This document shows, one piece after another, positions 17,555 to 25,078 of a stretch of DNA of 64,000 nt. Each line of letters starts with the position of its first letter. The stretch's first letter is position 1. The notes under the pieces are model-generated. The model was given only the letters and a program-made list of their open reading frames with translations. It ran no database searches and was not told the origin of the DNA. A program made the translations under genes and the position numbers. The stretch covers positions 1 to 64,000 of the forward strand of contig NZ_BIMD01000019.1 of assembly GCF_004000905.1 (NCBI RefSeq), given 5' to 3'. The stretch comes from Paenibacillus humicus NBRC 102415 (GTDB lineage Bacteria > Bacillota > Bacilli > Paenibacillales > Paenibacillaceae).

Positions 17555-18469
17555 TTAGTTGGCCTGTGCGCAGATACGTATCGCTGCCTTGAGGTTGCCG
17601 GAGCTGGCGTCCAGCGCCGCCCTCGCCTCGTCCGGCTCCAGGCCGGTCTTGATCATCATGATCGCAAGCTTGCTGTCCTTGGAAGCCCTTTCAAGAGCGC
17701 GTGCCGCAGTCGCCTCATCCGCCCCTGAAGCGTTCTGGATGATGCGCAGGGACCGGTCGTACAGCTTCTTGTTGCTCGCCTTCAGATCGACCATCAGGTT
17801 GTTGTACGTCTTGCCCAGCTTCACCATCGTGCAGGTGCTGAGCATGTTGAGGACCAGCTTCTGCGCCGTTCCCGCCTTCAGCCTCGTAGAGCCGGAGATG
17901 ACTTCGGAGCCGACGACCGGCGCGATGCAGATGTCGCACACTTCGCTGAGCCGCGTCCGCTTGTTGTTGACGATCCCGATGGCGGCCGCTCCGATTTCGC
18001 TGGCCCGGCGAAGCGCTTCAATGACATAGGCGGCGCTGCCGCTGGCGGAAATGCCCACGACGACATCCTTGTCGGTGACGCCGATCCGGTCGATCGCCGC
18101 GCGGCCTTCGTCCCCGTCGTCCTCGCAGCCTTCAACCGCCGTCCGCAGCGCCTGGTCCCCTCCGGCAATATACCCTTGGATAAGGAGCGGATCAACGCCG
18201 AAGGTCGGCGGACATTCAGAGGCGTCAAGCACTCCAAGCCTTCCCGAGGTTCCGGCTCCGATGTAGAACATGCGGCCCCCGTTCGACAACGATTCGTAAA
18301 TGACGTCCACGGCTTCGGATATCAGCGGAATCTCGGCCGCTACGGCCGCCGGCACTTTGGCATCTTCCCGGTTCATCAGCTGCAGCATCTGCTCGGTCGA
18401 GCAATCGTCGATGGACAGCGTATCGGGATTGATTCCCTCCGTCGTCAAGCTGGCAAGGTATTCATTCAT
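17555..18469 (-). CDS. murQ: N-acetylmuramic acid 6-phosphate etherase
   Basis: MurQ removes the lactyl ether from MurNAc-6-phosphate, giving GlcNAc-6-phosphate and D-lactate. The 304-residue protein has the family SIS domain with IGAGTSGRLGVLDASE, CPPTFG, GCEDDGDEGR, GISASGSAAYV and a C-terminal helical part (GDEATAARALE-like). Length is normal. The start at MNEYLAS has AGGGGA 7 bases upstream. It is the first gene of the long minus-strand operon, preceded by a TGAAAT-type box, and is transcribed in the same direction as murR but separated from it by a terminator. Confidence 0.96.
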   Translation of the reverse strand: MNEYLASLTTEGINPDTLSIDDCSTEQMLQLMNREDAKVPAAVAAEIPLISEAVDVIYESLSNGGRMFYIGAGTSGRLGVLDASECPPTFGVDPLLIQGYIAGGDQALRTAVEGCEDDGDEGRAAIDRIGVTDKDVVVGISASGSAAYVIEALRRASEIGAAAIGIVNNKRTRLSEVCDICIAPVVGSEVISGSTRLKAGTAQKLVLNMLSTCTMVKLGKTYNNLMVDLKASNKKLYDRSLRIIQNASGADEATAARALERASKDSKLAIMMIKTGLEPDEARAALDASSGNLKAAIRICAQAN

Positions 18470-18585
18470 CTTGATTCCCCTAACGTGATCTGGATCGCGG
18501 CGCCAAGGCGCCTGCGGATCGATTCGTTGATTGCGTCTTGCATCTCTAATATTAAGCATTCGCAAACGGGGTGGTCAATACATTT

Positions 18586-18600
18586 TGAAATAAATTTTTA
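18586..18600 (-). promoter_or_regulatory. Putative MurR/RpiR box upstream of murQ
   Basis: TGAAATAAATTTTTA, about 115 bases before the murQ start. It resembles the boxes before murR and before the GH4 gene. Confidence 0.4.
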
Positions 18601-18699
18601 AAATAAAACATTATGTTGATATTTTATATCAGATCTTGTCCAAAAAGATGAATTTCATGGGAGTTAAGTTAACATAAAATTCGGTTTTCCGCATCCCGC

Positions 18700-18743
18700 A
18701 AAAAAAGGGCATCCGGGGCTTCAAGCCCCGAATGCCCCTTTTT
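18700..18743. terminator. Strong terminator after murR
   Basis: Long near-perfect stem (GGGCATnCGGGGCT, loop TCA) flanked by A and T runs, about 30 bases past the murR stop. It separates murR from the murQ operon. Confidence 0.9.
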
Positions 18744-18769
18744 GGGAAGGTTTGAATACATGATTCCCG

Positions 18770-19633
18770 CTATCTCCTGCGTTTGCTGGCGATGATGTTA
18801 TGGCTGCGGGAGAGATAATGCTTCACCTGCTGGTAGTCCGCGCTCGCTACCCCGGCGAAAAGCATGTCGATGACGGTCAGCATGGCGATCCGGGAGCCCA
18901 TCGCTCCGCTGCGGATGGTGATCTCCGGGGTGGAGATGCTGAGCAGCAGATCGGCTTTCTCGGACAGCTCGCTCTTGCCGTACTTGGTAATGGCGATCGT
19001 AAGGGCGCCGCTCTTGCAGGCGATGTCGAGAGAGTCCAGAATCTCCTCGGTACCGCCCGAGTTCGAGACAAAGATCGCCACGTCGCCCTCGCGAAGCAGC
19101 GTCGCGGCCGTCAGCTGGCTGTGGCCGTCCAGATAGGCGTGGCAGTTCTTGTTGATGCGCGTGAACTTCTGCTCCGCATCCTCGCACACGAGTCCCGATG
19201 CGCCGATGCCGAACAGGAAGATGCGGCTGCAGGTGCGGAGCTCCTGGACCGCGCGCGCCACGGCATCCCGGTCGAGCAGGCTGAGCGTGTCCTCGATGGA
19301 CATCATGTTGTTGCGGCCGATATTGGAGATGATCGTCTGCAGGTCGTCTCCCGGCTGGATGTCGGTATACTGCTCCTCGCCGGTCTCTTCCTTGTAGCCG
19401 AGCGCGGCCGATATGCTCACGATGAAGCTTCGGTAGCCGCTGAACCCCATTGTCTTGCAAAAGCGCAGGACGGACGCGTCGCTGGTCCGGCTTCCCTGCG
19501 CAAGGTTCTTGATGGACAGATGCGGAATCTCGTCCTTGTTCTCCAAAATATACTCTGCTACCATGCGCTCGACAGGAGTCAGGCTGTCTTTCCGCTCACG
19601 GATTTTGATGAGAACGCTGTCGTTGATTGCCAT
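18770..19633 (-). CDS. murR: MurR/RpiR family transcriptional regulator
   Basis: 287 residues: an N-terminal HTH_6 domain (about 1-80, with LSIKNLAQGSRTSDASVLRFC as the DNA-reading part) and a C-terminal SIS sugar-phosphate-binding domain (about 120-260; GIGASGLVCEDA, FVSNSGGTEEIL). MurR proteins sense MurNAc-6-phosphate and control murQ. The location between murQ and the GH4 operon makes the same role likely here, although the RpiR family is broad. AGGAGG is 7 bases before ATG. A TGAAAT-type box lies about 25 bases upstream, suggesting autoregulation. Confidence 0.88.
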   Translation of the reverse strand: MAINDSVLIKIRERKDSLTPVERMVAEYILENKDEIPHLSIKNLAQGSRTSDASVLRFCKTMGFSGYRSFIVSISAALGYKEETGEEQYTDIQPGDDLQTIISNIGRNNMMSIEDTLSLLDRDAVARAVQELRTCSRIFLFGIGASGLVCEDAEQKFTRINKNCHAYLDGHSQLTAATLLREGDVAIFVSNSGGTEEILDSLDIACKSGALTIAITKYGKSELSEKADLLLSISTPEITIRSGAMGSRIAMLTVIDMLFAGVASADYQQVKHYLSRSHNIIASKRRR

Positions 19634-19658
19634 AGGCCGCCTCCTGCCGTTTCCGGTT

Positions 19659-19673
19659 GAAATAAAGATTTAT
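19659..19673 (-). promoter_or_regulatory. Putative MurR/RpiR box upstream of murR
   Basis: TGAAATAAAGATTTA, about 25 bases before the murR start. It matches the box before murQ at 12 of 15 positions. The wider space 19634-20176 contains no supported gene. Confidence 0.4.
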
Positions 19674-19981
19674 GAAGTGCGCAGCATTCTTTTTATTTTC
19701 TACTTGAAGCGGCCGTCCGCCGTCGCCGCTCGAAAGGACGATGCGATCGGCTCGGCTGCCGCCGCTTGGCTGGCGATGAAATCTGCTTGTTCAGCGCCAT
19801 TATCGTATACGCTCCCGGCGCGAAAAACAAGGGTTGTCCAAGCAAAACGGCTGGAATCTCACTTCGGGCCGCTGAAGGCTCGCGCGGAATAGAGAAGTCT
19901 CGATCCAGGATGACGATAAAGAGGAATCCGGCTGTCTCCATCCTGATACTAAAATTTTATTTTAATTATTTATATATCATT

Positions 19982-19996
19982 CGAATAAAAATTTCA
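19982..19996 (+). promoter_or_regulatory. Putative MurR/RpiR box upstream of the GH4 operon
   Basis: CGAATAAAAATTTCA, which on the other strand reads TGAAATTTTTATTCG. It overlaps a larger imperfect palindrome (GAATnAAAA...TTTTnATTC), about 180 bases before the GH4 start. A -10-like TAGAAT follows at about 20028. Confidence 0.35.
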
Positions 19997-20176
19997 ATTT
20001 TTCATTCCCGTACCGGAAAACCTGTGCTAGAATAGCCCACATAACGGAAAGACCCCAGCAAAACGGCTTCGCCGGCTTGGCGGCGGAGATCGACAGCCGC
20101 TCGCGCGGACAGACGGCAAGCCGCATTTCTCAGCGTCCGGTTGGACCAGCAAAGGCTAAAGGAGATGGAATACGGG

Positions 20177-21448
20177 ATGAAAATCGCCATTATCGGAGCC
20201 GGCAGCACGTACACGCCCGAACTGATCGAAGGCATCATCAAGCGCAAGGAAGGACTGCCGCTCAGCGAGCTCGCGCTGATGGACATCGACGAGCGGAAGC
20301 TCGGCATCGTCGGCGGACTCAGCGGCCGCATGATCGAAGCGGCCGGCATGGATTGCCGCGTCGTGCTTACTCCGGATCTGGACGAAGCGCTGCGCGGAGC
20401 GGACTTCGTGCTCGGCCAGATCCGCGTCGGCAAGCTGCCTGCCCGCGTGCTGGATGAGCGCATACCGCTGAAGCACGGCATGATCGGCCAGGAAACGTGC
20501 GGCATCGGCGGCTTCTTCAAGGCGATGCGCACGATTCCGGTCATGCTCGACATCGCCAGGCGCATGGAGCAGCTGTGCCCGGATGCCTGGCTGATCAACT
20601 TCTCCAACCCGGCCGGCATCCTGACCGAAGCCATCCTCACCCATACGAAGGTGAAGATGCTCGGCCTCTGCAACGTTCCCTACAATATGTTCAAGAGCAT
20701 CCGCGCTTCGATGGAGCTGCCCGACGCCAGCCTCACCTATGTCGGCCTGAACCATCTGAGCTGGATCACGGCCATCGAGCACGACGGCAAGGACTACCTG
20801 CAGGAAGCGCTCGACGTCGGCCTCAACAGCGAGACGATGAAGAACATCCCTTCCAGCGGCTTCAGCAAGGAGCTCGTGCAGCTCGTCGGCGCCATCCCTT
20901 CTTCTTACCTGGAATATTACTATTTCAAAAACAAAAAGCTGAAGATACTCATGGAAAGCCGGCAATCGCGCGGAGAACGCTGCATGGAGATCGAGGAGGA
21001 CCTGCTGGGCATGTATGCCGACGCCAAGCTTCATACGAAGCCGGAGCTGCTGGCATCCCGCGGCGGGGCGAACTACTCCGAGGTGGCCATCAGCCTTGTG
21101 GACGCCATCTGGAACGACAAGCAGGAGGTTCATGTCGTCAACCTGCTGAACAACGGCGCTCTCGGCTTCATGGAAGACGGCGACGCGGTGGAAATCTCCG
21201 CCGTCATCGGCAAGGACGGAGCAAAGCCGATTCATCTGCCAAATCTGGACAACGGCCATATCCGCGATTATATGCGCATGATCAAGGCCTACGAGCGCGA
21301 GACGGTGGCGGCCGCCGTGTCCGGCAGCGAGGAAGCGGCCATGCGCGCCCTCATGATGAACCCGCTCGTCGGCGATTACAACGCGGCCCGCTCCTGCTTC
21401 GACGAGCTGAAGGAAGCTCACCGGGAATATCTCCCGCAGTTCGCATAA
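20177..21448 (+). CDS. Glycoside hydrolase family 4 (6-phospho-beta-glucosidase-like)
   Basis: 423 residues. GH4 enzymes use NAD+ and Mn2+ and cleave (usually 6-phosphorylated) glycosides by an oxidation-elimination route. Seen are the NAD-binding GAGSTYTPEL at the N terminus, QETCGIGGFFKAMRTIP, NFSNPAGILTEA, LCNVPYNM (metal-ligand Cys) and GLNHLSW (metal-ligand His). It resembles LicH/CelF-type 6-phospho-beta-glucosidases. The start MKIAIIGAG is the family start, with AAAGGAG 12 bases away. It forms an operon with a BadF-type kinase and lies divergent from murR, so an amino-sugar substrate is more likely here than cellobiose-phosphate. Confidence 0.9.
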   Translation: MKIAIIGAGSTYTPELIEGIIKRKEGLPLSELALMDIDERKLGIVGGLSGRMIEAAGMDCRVVLTPDLDEALRGADFVLGQIRVGKLPARVLDERIPLKHGMIGQETCGIGGFFKAMRTIPVMLDIARRMEQLCPDAWLINFSNPAGILTEAILTHTKVKMLGLCNVPYNMFKSIRASMELPDASLTYVGLNHLSWITAIEHDGKDYLQEALDVGLNSETMKNIPSSGFSKELVQLVGAIPSSYLEYYYFKNKKLKILMESRQSRGERCMEIEEDLLGMYADAKLHTKPELLASRGGANYSEVAISLVDAIWNDKQEVHVVNLLNNGALGFMEDGDAVEISAVIGKDGAKPIHLPNLDNGHIRDYMRMIKAYERETVAAAVSGSEEAAMRALMMNPLVGDYNAARSCFDELKEAHREYLPQFA

Positions 21449-21469
21449 GGCGCCGGGGAGGATCATGAC

Positions 21470-22465
21470 ATGAAGAACGCATGCGTCATCGGCGTTGACG
21501 GCGGCAACAGCAAGACCGATTATTATTTGTTCGATCTGGACGGCAGGAAGATCGACTCCATCCGCTCCGGCACCTGCAGCCACGAGCAGTTCAAGGACGG
21601 CTACATCAGCGCCAAGCGGGTCATGGGCGAACAGCTCGGCCTGCTCCTCTCGCGCAACGGGCTGCGCGCAGAGGATGCTGCGGCAGCCGCCTTCGGCCTG
21701 GCCGGAGCGGATATCGCCTCCCAGAAAGCCAGCCTGAACCGGATCATCGGGGAGCTCGGCTTCGCACGCTTCGCGATGGACAACGACAGCTTCCTCGGGG
21801 TGAAGGCCGGCAGCGAATCCGGCAGCGGCATCTGCTCCATCAACGGGTCGGGCGCCTGCACCGGAGGCATCTCGCCTTCCGGCCGGCGGCTGCAAATCGG
21901 CGGCGTCGGCAGCGAGCTGTCCGGCGACGAGGCAGGCGGCTATTACTTGGCGCGCCGGGCGCTGCGCATCGTCTACGACGCCTTCTTCCGGCTCGGCCAG
22001 CCGACCGCCATGACCGATCCGGTCATGAGGCTGCTCGGCTTGGACGACAAGGAACGGTACATCGAGGCAGTCGTCGAGGCGGCGGCTTCCCGCTCCCTGC
22101 CGTATACGGAGCTCGTCACCGTGCTGCTCGAAGCCGCCGCTTCGGGAGACGAAGCGGCGTTCGCGGCGGTCGATCATTCCGCCCGCCAGATGGCCCTGTC
22201 CGCTGCAGGCTGCATCCGCGGGCTCGACTTCGGAGAGGAGCCGGTCGATATCGTCATGGCCGGCTCCGTCTGGGTCAAGGCCGCCTCCCCCGTCATGCGG
22301 GACCGGTTCAGGCACCATGTCGGCAGCCTGTCCGGGCAGGAGTGCCGCTATGTCCTGCTCGAAGCTCCGCCTGCTGCCGGCGCCGTCCTCTGGGCGCTGG
22401 AGCTGGCGCACGGCAAGCCTGCGGAGAAGACGGTCCGGGAGCGGGTTCTGGGCTCCGTGCAGTAG
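21470..22465 (+). CDS. BadF/BadG-type N-acetylhexosamine kinase, second copy
   Basis: 331 residues, ASKHA fold: phosphate-1 loop GVDGGNSKTDYYLFD, FGLAGADI, the conserved MDNDSFLGVKAG, and INGSGACTGG with GGVGSELSGDEAGGY. It is related to GlcNAc kinase and to the kinase at 10043 but clearly divergent from it, so the two probably differ in substrate. It starts 21 bases after the GH4 stop, with GGGGAGG upstream, and could supply the phosphorylated substrate of the GH4 enzyme. Confidence 0.87.
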   Translation: MKNACVIGVDGGNSKTDYYLFDLDGRKIDSIRSGTCSHEQFKDGYISAKRVMGEQLGLLLSRNGLRAEDAAAAAFGLAGADIASQKASLNRIIGELGFARFAMDNDSFLGVKAGSESGSGICSINGSGACTGGISPSGRRLQIGGVGSELSGDEAGGYYLARRALRIVYDAFFRLGQPTAMTDPVMRLLGLDDKERYIEAVVEAAASRSLPYTELVTVLLEAAASGDEAAFAAVDHSARQMALSAAGCIRGLDFGEEPVDIVMAGSVWVKAASPVMRDRFRHHVGSLSGQECRYVLLEAPPAAGAVLWALELAHGKPAEKTVRERVLGSVQ

Positions 22466-22502
22466 CGGAAATCAACGGTAGACGGCGACACGTCGGCGGA
22501 TC

Positions 22503-22754
22503 CTCCGAAAAGTTGCTGGCATCAGTGGCGCCGTGGATCTGAATGAATATGCCGGTACCGCGGCAGATCTGCTTGCCGAATTCGATTCAACACCCTTAGC
22601 AGAGACTGAATTTGTTCCTGCCTATAACAAGTAGCTGGCTACAGGGCAGATCGTCGACGGAAAGCTCGTCACACCAGTTGCCGAGATGCTGCAGGCGCTC
22701 GGTTATAGCGTCAAATGGGACAACGAAACAAAAATACTGTATCTGTTACAATAA
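22503..22754 (+). pseudogene. Remnant ending in a copper-amine-oxidase-like stalk domain
   Basis: An open frame without a start codon, interrupted by one TAG, reads EFVPAYNK-stop-LATGQIVDGKLVTP and ends VKWDNETKILYLLQ. The end is a typical stalk domain (copper amine oxidase N-terminal-like) found at the ends of Paenibacillus surface proteins. The gene is truncated and broken. Confidence 0.45.
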
Positions 22755-22795
22755 AAAATCCCCCGCCGGCCTGTATGGCTACGGGGGATCTTTTG
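22755..22795 (+). terminator. Terminator after the stalk-domain remnant
   Basis: ATCCCCCG/CGGGGGAT stem with T-rich tail. It probably also ends the GH4-kinase transcript. Confidence 0.65.
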
Positions 22796-22797
22796 TG

Positions 22798-22983
22798 TTA
22801 TTTGATCTTGGAAAGAGATTTGTCCATTTGCTCTTCGTTCGATTTTACCGAGTCGCTGTCTACAGCATCAGCACCTCGGTAAGTATATTTGGTGTTCTGA
22901 TAGAAATCGAAAGCGAATCTATCAATAGGTGTGGCTTTAGCACTATCATAATGCTTTTCGATAACTACCGATTTAAATATAGT
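22798..22983 (-). pseudogene. C-terminal fragment of an unrecognised protein
   Basis: An open frame of about 60 codons ends YTYRGADAVDSDSVKSNEEQ followed by MDKSLSKIK and stop. It has a natural, polar amino-acid make-up but no start, since a stop lies just upstream. Base composition is more AT-rich than the surroundings. Not recognised. Confidence 0.3.
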
Positions 22984-23009
22984 TGGTCAAAATCTAGAAT
23001 ATTAAATAG

Positions 23010-23132
23010 AAAAGGACATTTCAGATTTGGCATCTTTCGATCATTATAAATATTCCGAGCCCAGATAAAAATTTAACCAACGCTAAAGATATTGATGAGT
23101 ATGAGAAGGAATTTTTTCGATTTTTTTCCTAA
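23010..23132 (+). pseudogene. Short C-terminal fragment, unrecognised
   Basis: Open frame without start codon, ending PSPDKNLTNAKDIDEYEKEF and FRFFS then stop. It looks protein-like and AT-rich. Together with the two preceding remnants it marks a zone of gene decay. Confidence 0.25.
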
Positions 23133-23158
23133 GAGATGAAGCTCATGCCAGGAGCAAA

Positions 23159-23201
23159 GCCCAAAGACACCTTCAAGAGGTTGTTGAAGGTGTCTTTGGG
23201 C
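23159..23201. terminator. Long perfect hairpin
   Basis: 18-bp inverted repeat starting GCCCAAAGACACC with a 7-base loop. A second hairpin (CCGTAACGGCC, 23214-23246) follows. No T run is present, so termination is possible but unproven. It lies between the remnants and the DinB gene. Confidence 0.4.
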
Positions 23202-23292
23202 GCGAAATTCCCGCCGTAACGGCCAAGCTGGAAGCGGCCGTTACGGGAACAAGGTCCGCATCAGCCGCGATGCCGGCATGCGGCGGCTGGCT

Positions 23293-23790
23293 CTAGCTGC
23301 TCACCGAGCGGGCTGAAGCCGCGAGCTCGATCTGTTTCTGGTGATGGCGGTCATGGTCGACGAATTCTCCCATAACGTAGAGCAGAGAGTAAGGGCTGCC
23401 CGTATGCGGGCAGTGGGAGGCTCCGTTGACGGATACGGCCCGGAGCAGATCTGCTTCTCCGATAGAGCGCAGCAGGGCGCACAGCTCCATGCGCGTATCG
23501 GCGAATTCCGCGAGCAGCCGCTCCTGCTTCACCCCGGATTCGGCATACTCGTAGGCCGACAAGTTGAAGGCGTTGAACTCGGGGAAAAGGATATCCTCTC
23601 CCTTTAAGACCGAGGGTATCGTATAGATGATCAGATAACGGTCCCAATTGAGCAAATGAGAGACGATTCCTGCGATCGTGGCCTTGCCCTCCGCAATCGG
23701 GCGATTCCAAGCGTGCCCGGCGACGTCAAGGCTCCGTGCCCATTTCGAGGCCGATTCGAATTCATCCAGAACAGTTGAAATGTCATTCAT
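23293..23790 (-). CDS. DinB-like (DinB_2/YfiT-type) metal-dependent protein
   Basis: 165 residues forming the four-helix bundle of the DinB/YfiT superfamily. Likely metal-ligand histidines are in IVSHLLNWDRYL (first) and in EFVDHDRHHQKQI (last helix). Many family members are thiol-dependent transferases (bacillithiol or mycothiol), so a role in thiol chemistry is possible. AAAGGAG precedes ATG by about 9 bases. Single gene. Confidence 0.85.
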   Translation of the reverse strand: MNDISTVLDEFESASKWARSLDVAGHAWNRPIAEGKATIAGIVSHLLNWDRYLIIYTIPSVLKGEDILFPEFNAFNLSAYEYAESGVKQERLLAEFADTRMELCALLRSIGEADLLRAVSVNGASHCPHTGSPYSLLYVMGEFVDHDRHHQKQIELAASARSVSS

Positions 23791-23881
23791 GAAACAAAAC
23801 TCCTTTAACCCGCAAACTATATGTATGCATTCATCTTACCACAGGAACATACGTTTGTATAATTCCGAGGCAGCTTGAACG

Positions 23882-23916
23882 AAAAAATCCCCCGTACGGA
23901 ACTGCCGTGCCGGGGA
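23882..23916 (-). terminator. Terminator of the DMT transporter gene
   Basis: Imperfect stem TCCCC.G.ACGG/CCGT.C.GGGGA followed on the minus strand by six T. Confidence 0.65.
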
Positions 23917-24036
23917 GAATATCAGAAGACGGTGCGGTCTGCGGGAATGGCCAAGAATCTCGCCGGGCAGACCCTGCTATAGGATGACAGCGGCGTCCAC
24001 CAGAGAGTCTACAGCTCCCGCCCGCCATTGTCAACA

Positions 24037-24987
24037 TTATTCCGATCTATTTTGTCGGATTATTGCTCCTTTCCTTTCCTTTCCTTTCCGATGCATGAGA
24101 GGCTCCTTCCCCCGCCGCAGCGGCGGATTGCCGGCGGAATCGGTCCGATTGGCCAGGAAAATGCCGGCCAGAATACAGACGCCTCCCGCATACAAAGCCG
24201 GCTGGACGGTTTCCCCCAGAATGAAGTGTCCGGACAGAACGCCGAAGAGCGGCGCAAGGAACAGGAACGAGCTCGTCTTGCCGGGATCGGGACTGCGGCT
24301 CAGCACATAGTACCAGGAGGCGAACTGGACGATCGATCCCATGACGGCCAAATACAGCAGCGCGCCCAGCGAGGATGGATTGAGGTCCAGAGAGACCGGC
24401 TCGGCCAGGAAGCTCAGCGCGAGCAGCATCACGCCGCCAAACAGCATTTGTCCCGCCGTCAGGATCCAGCTGTTGAACAGAGCTCCCCATGCCTTGGCCA
24501 TAAGCGTGGCGGCCGCCCAGAACAAAGCCGCTCCGAGGCCCAGCCAGGTCCCTTCGGCCGCATGCATGCGGAAGCCTCCCAGGGAGATGAACACGCCTGC
24601 GGCTCCGATCAGCACCCCGAGCCACTGGGCGAGCCGATAGCGCATTCCGAGAAAGGACGAGCCGAGGACGATGACAAGCAGCGGGTTGACGAAGGTCAGA
24701 ATCGACGTCTCCCCCGATGAAATCGTCCGCATGCTGAGGAAGATGCAGCCCATGACCCCCGTCGTCTGGAACAGTCCGATCGCCGCGAGCTTGGCCCAAT
24801 CGGACAGCCTGCCGGGCAGCGGCTTCCGCCATAAGAACGGCGCCATCAGCAGGCCGGCGAGCGTAAAGCGCAATCCCGCCAGCAGCAGCGGCGACGCGTG
24901 GGCGAGTCCGATTTTGCCGACCGAGAACGAGGATCCCATGAGGAAGGTGGCGAGAAGGACTAGCGCCCCGTACAGATAACGATTCAT
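24037..24987 (-). CDS. EamA/DMT superfamily transporter
   Basis: 316 residues with ten predicted membrane helices in two EamA repeats (about 1-140 and 150-290), a drug/metabolite exporter of unknown substrate. Conserved features include GSSFSVGKIGL, near the start, and the repeat-2 equivalents. AAAGGAG lies 8 bases before the ATG at 24987. The last ~12 codons cross a pentanucleotide repeat giving the odd tail KGKERKGAIIRQ. Divergent from an ArsR-type regulator 91 bases away, which probably controls it. Confidence 0.88.
   Translation of the reverse strand: MNRYLYGALVLLATFLMGSSFSVGKIGLAHASPLLLAGLRFTLAGLLMAPFLWRKPLPGRLSDWAKLAAIGLFQTTGVMGCIFLSMRTISSGETSILTFVNPLLVIVLGSSFLGMRYRLAQWLGVLIGAAGVFISLGGFRMHAAEGTWLGLGAALFWAAATLMAKAWGALFNSWILTAGQMLFGGVMLLALSFLAEPVSLDLNPSSLGALLYLAVMGSIVQFASWYYVLSRSPDPGKTSSFLFLAPLFGVLSGHFILGETVQPALYAGGVCILAGIFLANRTDSAGNPPLRRGKEPLMHRKGKERKGAIIRQNRSE
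24067..24090. repeat. Pentanucleotide tandem repeat (TTCCT)n in the 3' end of the DMT gene
   Basis: About 4.6 copies of CCTTT/TTCCT within the last codons of the transporter gene. Changes in copy number would shift the frame and alter only the C-terminal tail. Confidence 0.7.
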
Positions 24988-25078
24988 GCCGGCTGCTCCT
25001 TTATGTTTCGGATGCAATCATGGTAGCATGGGGTTGATTCGTCCGCCGTCGAACGATGCATGCAAAGGAGAGAGGAAT

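Noticed and set aside
20156-22411. 751-codon minus-strand frame opposite the GH4 and kinase genes
   Set aside because: Antisense shadow of two genes with clear motifs. No family likeness, no ribosome-binding site.
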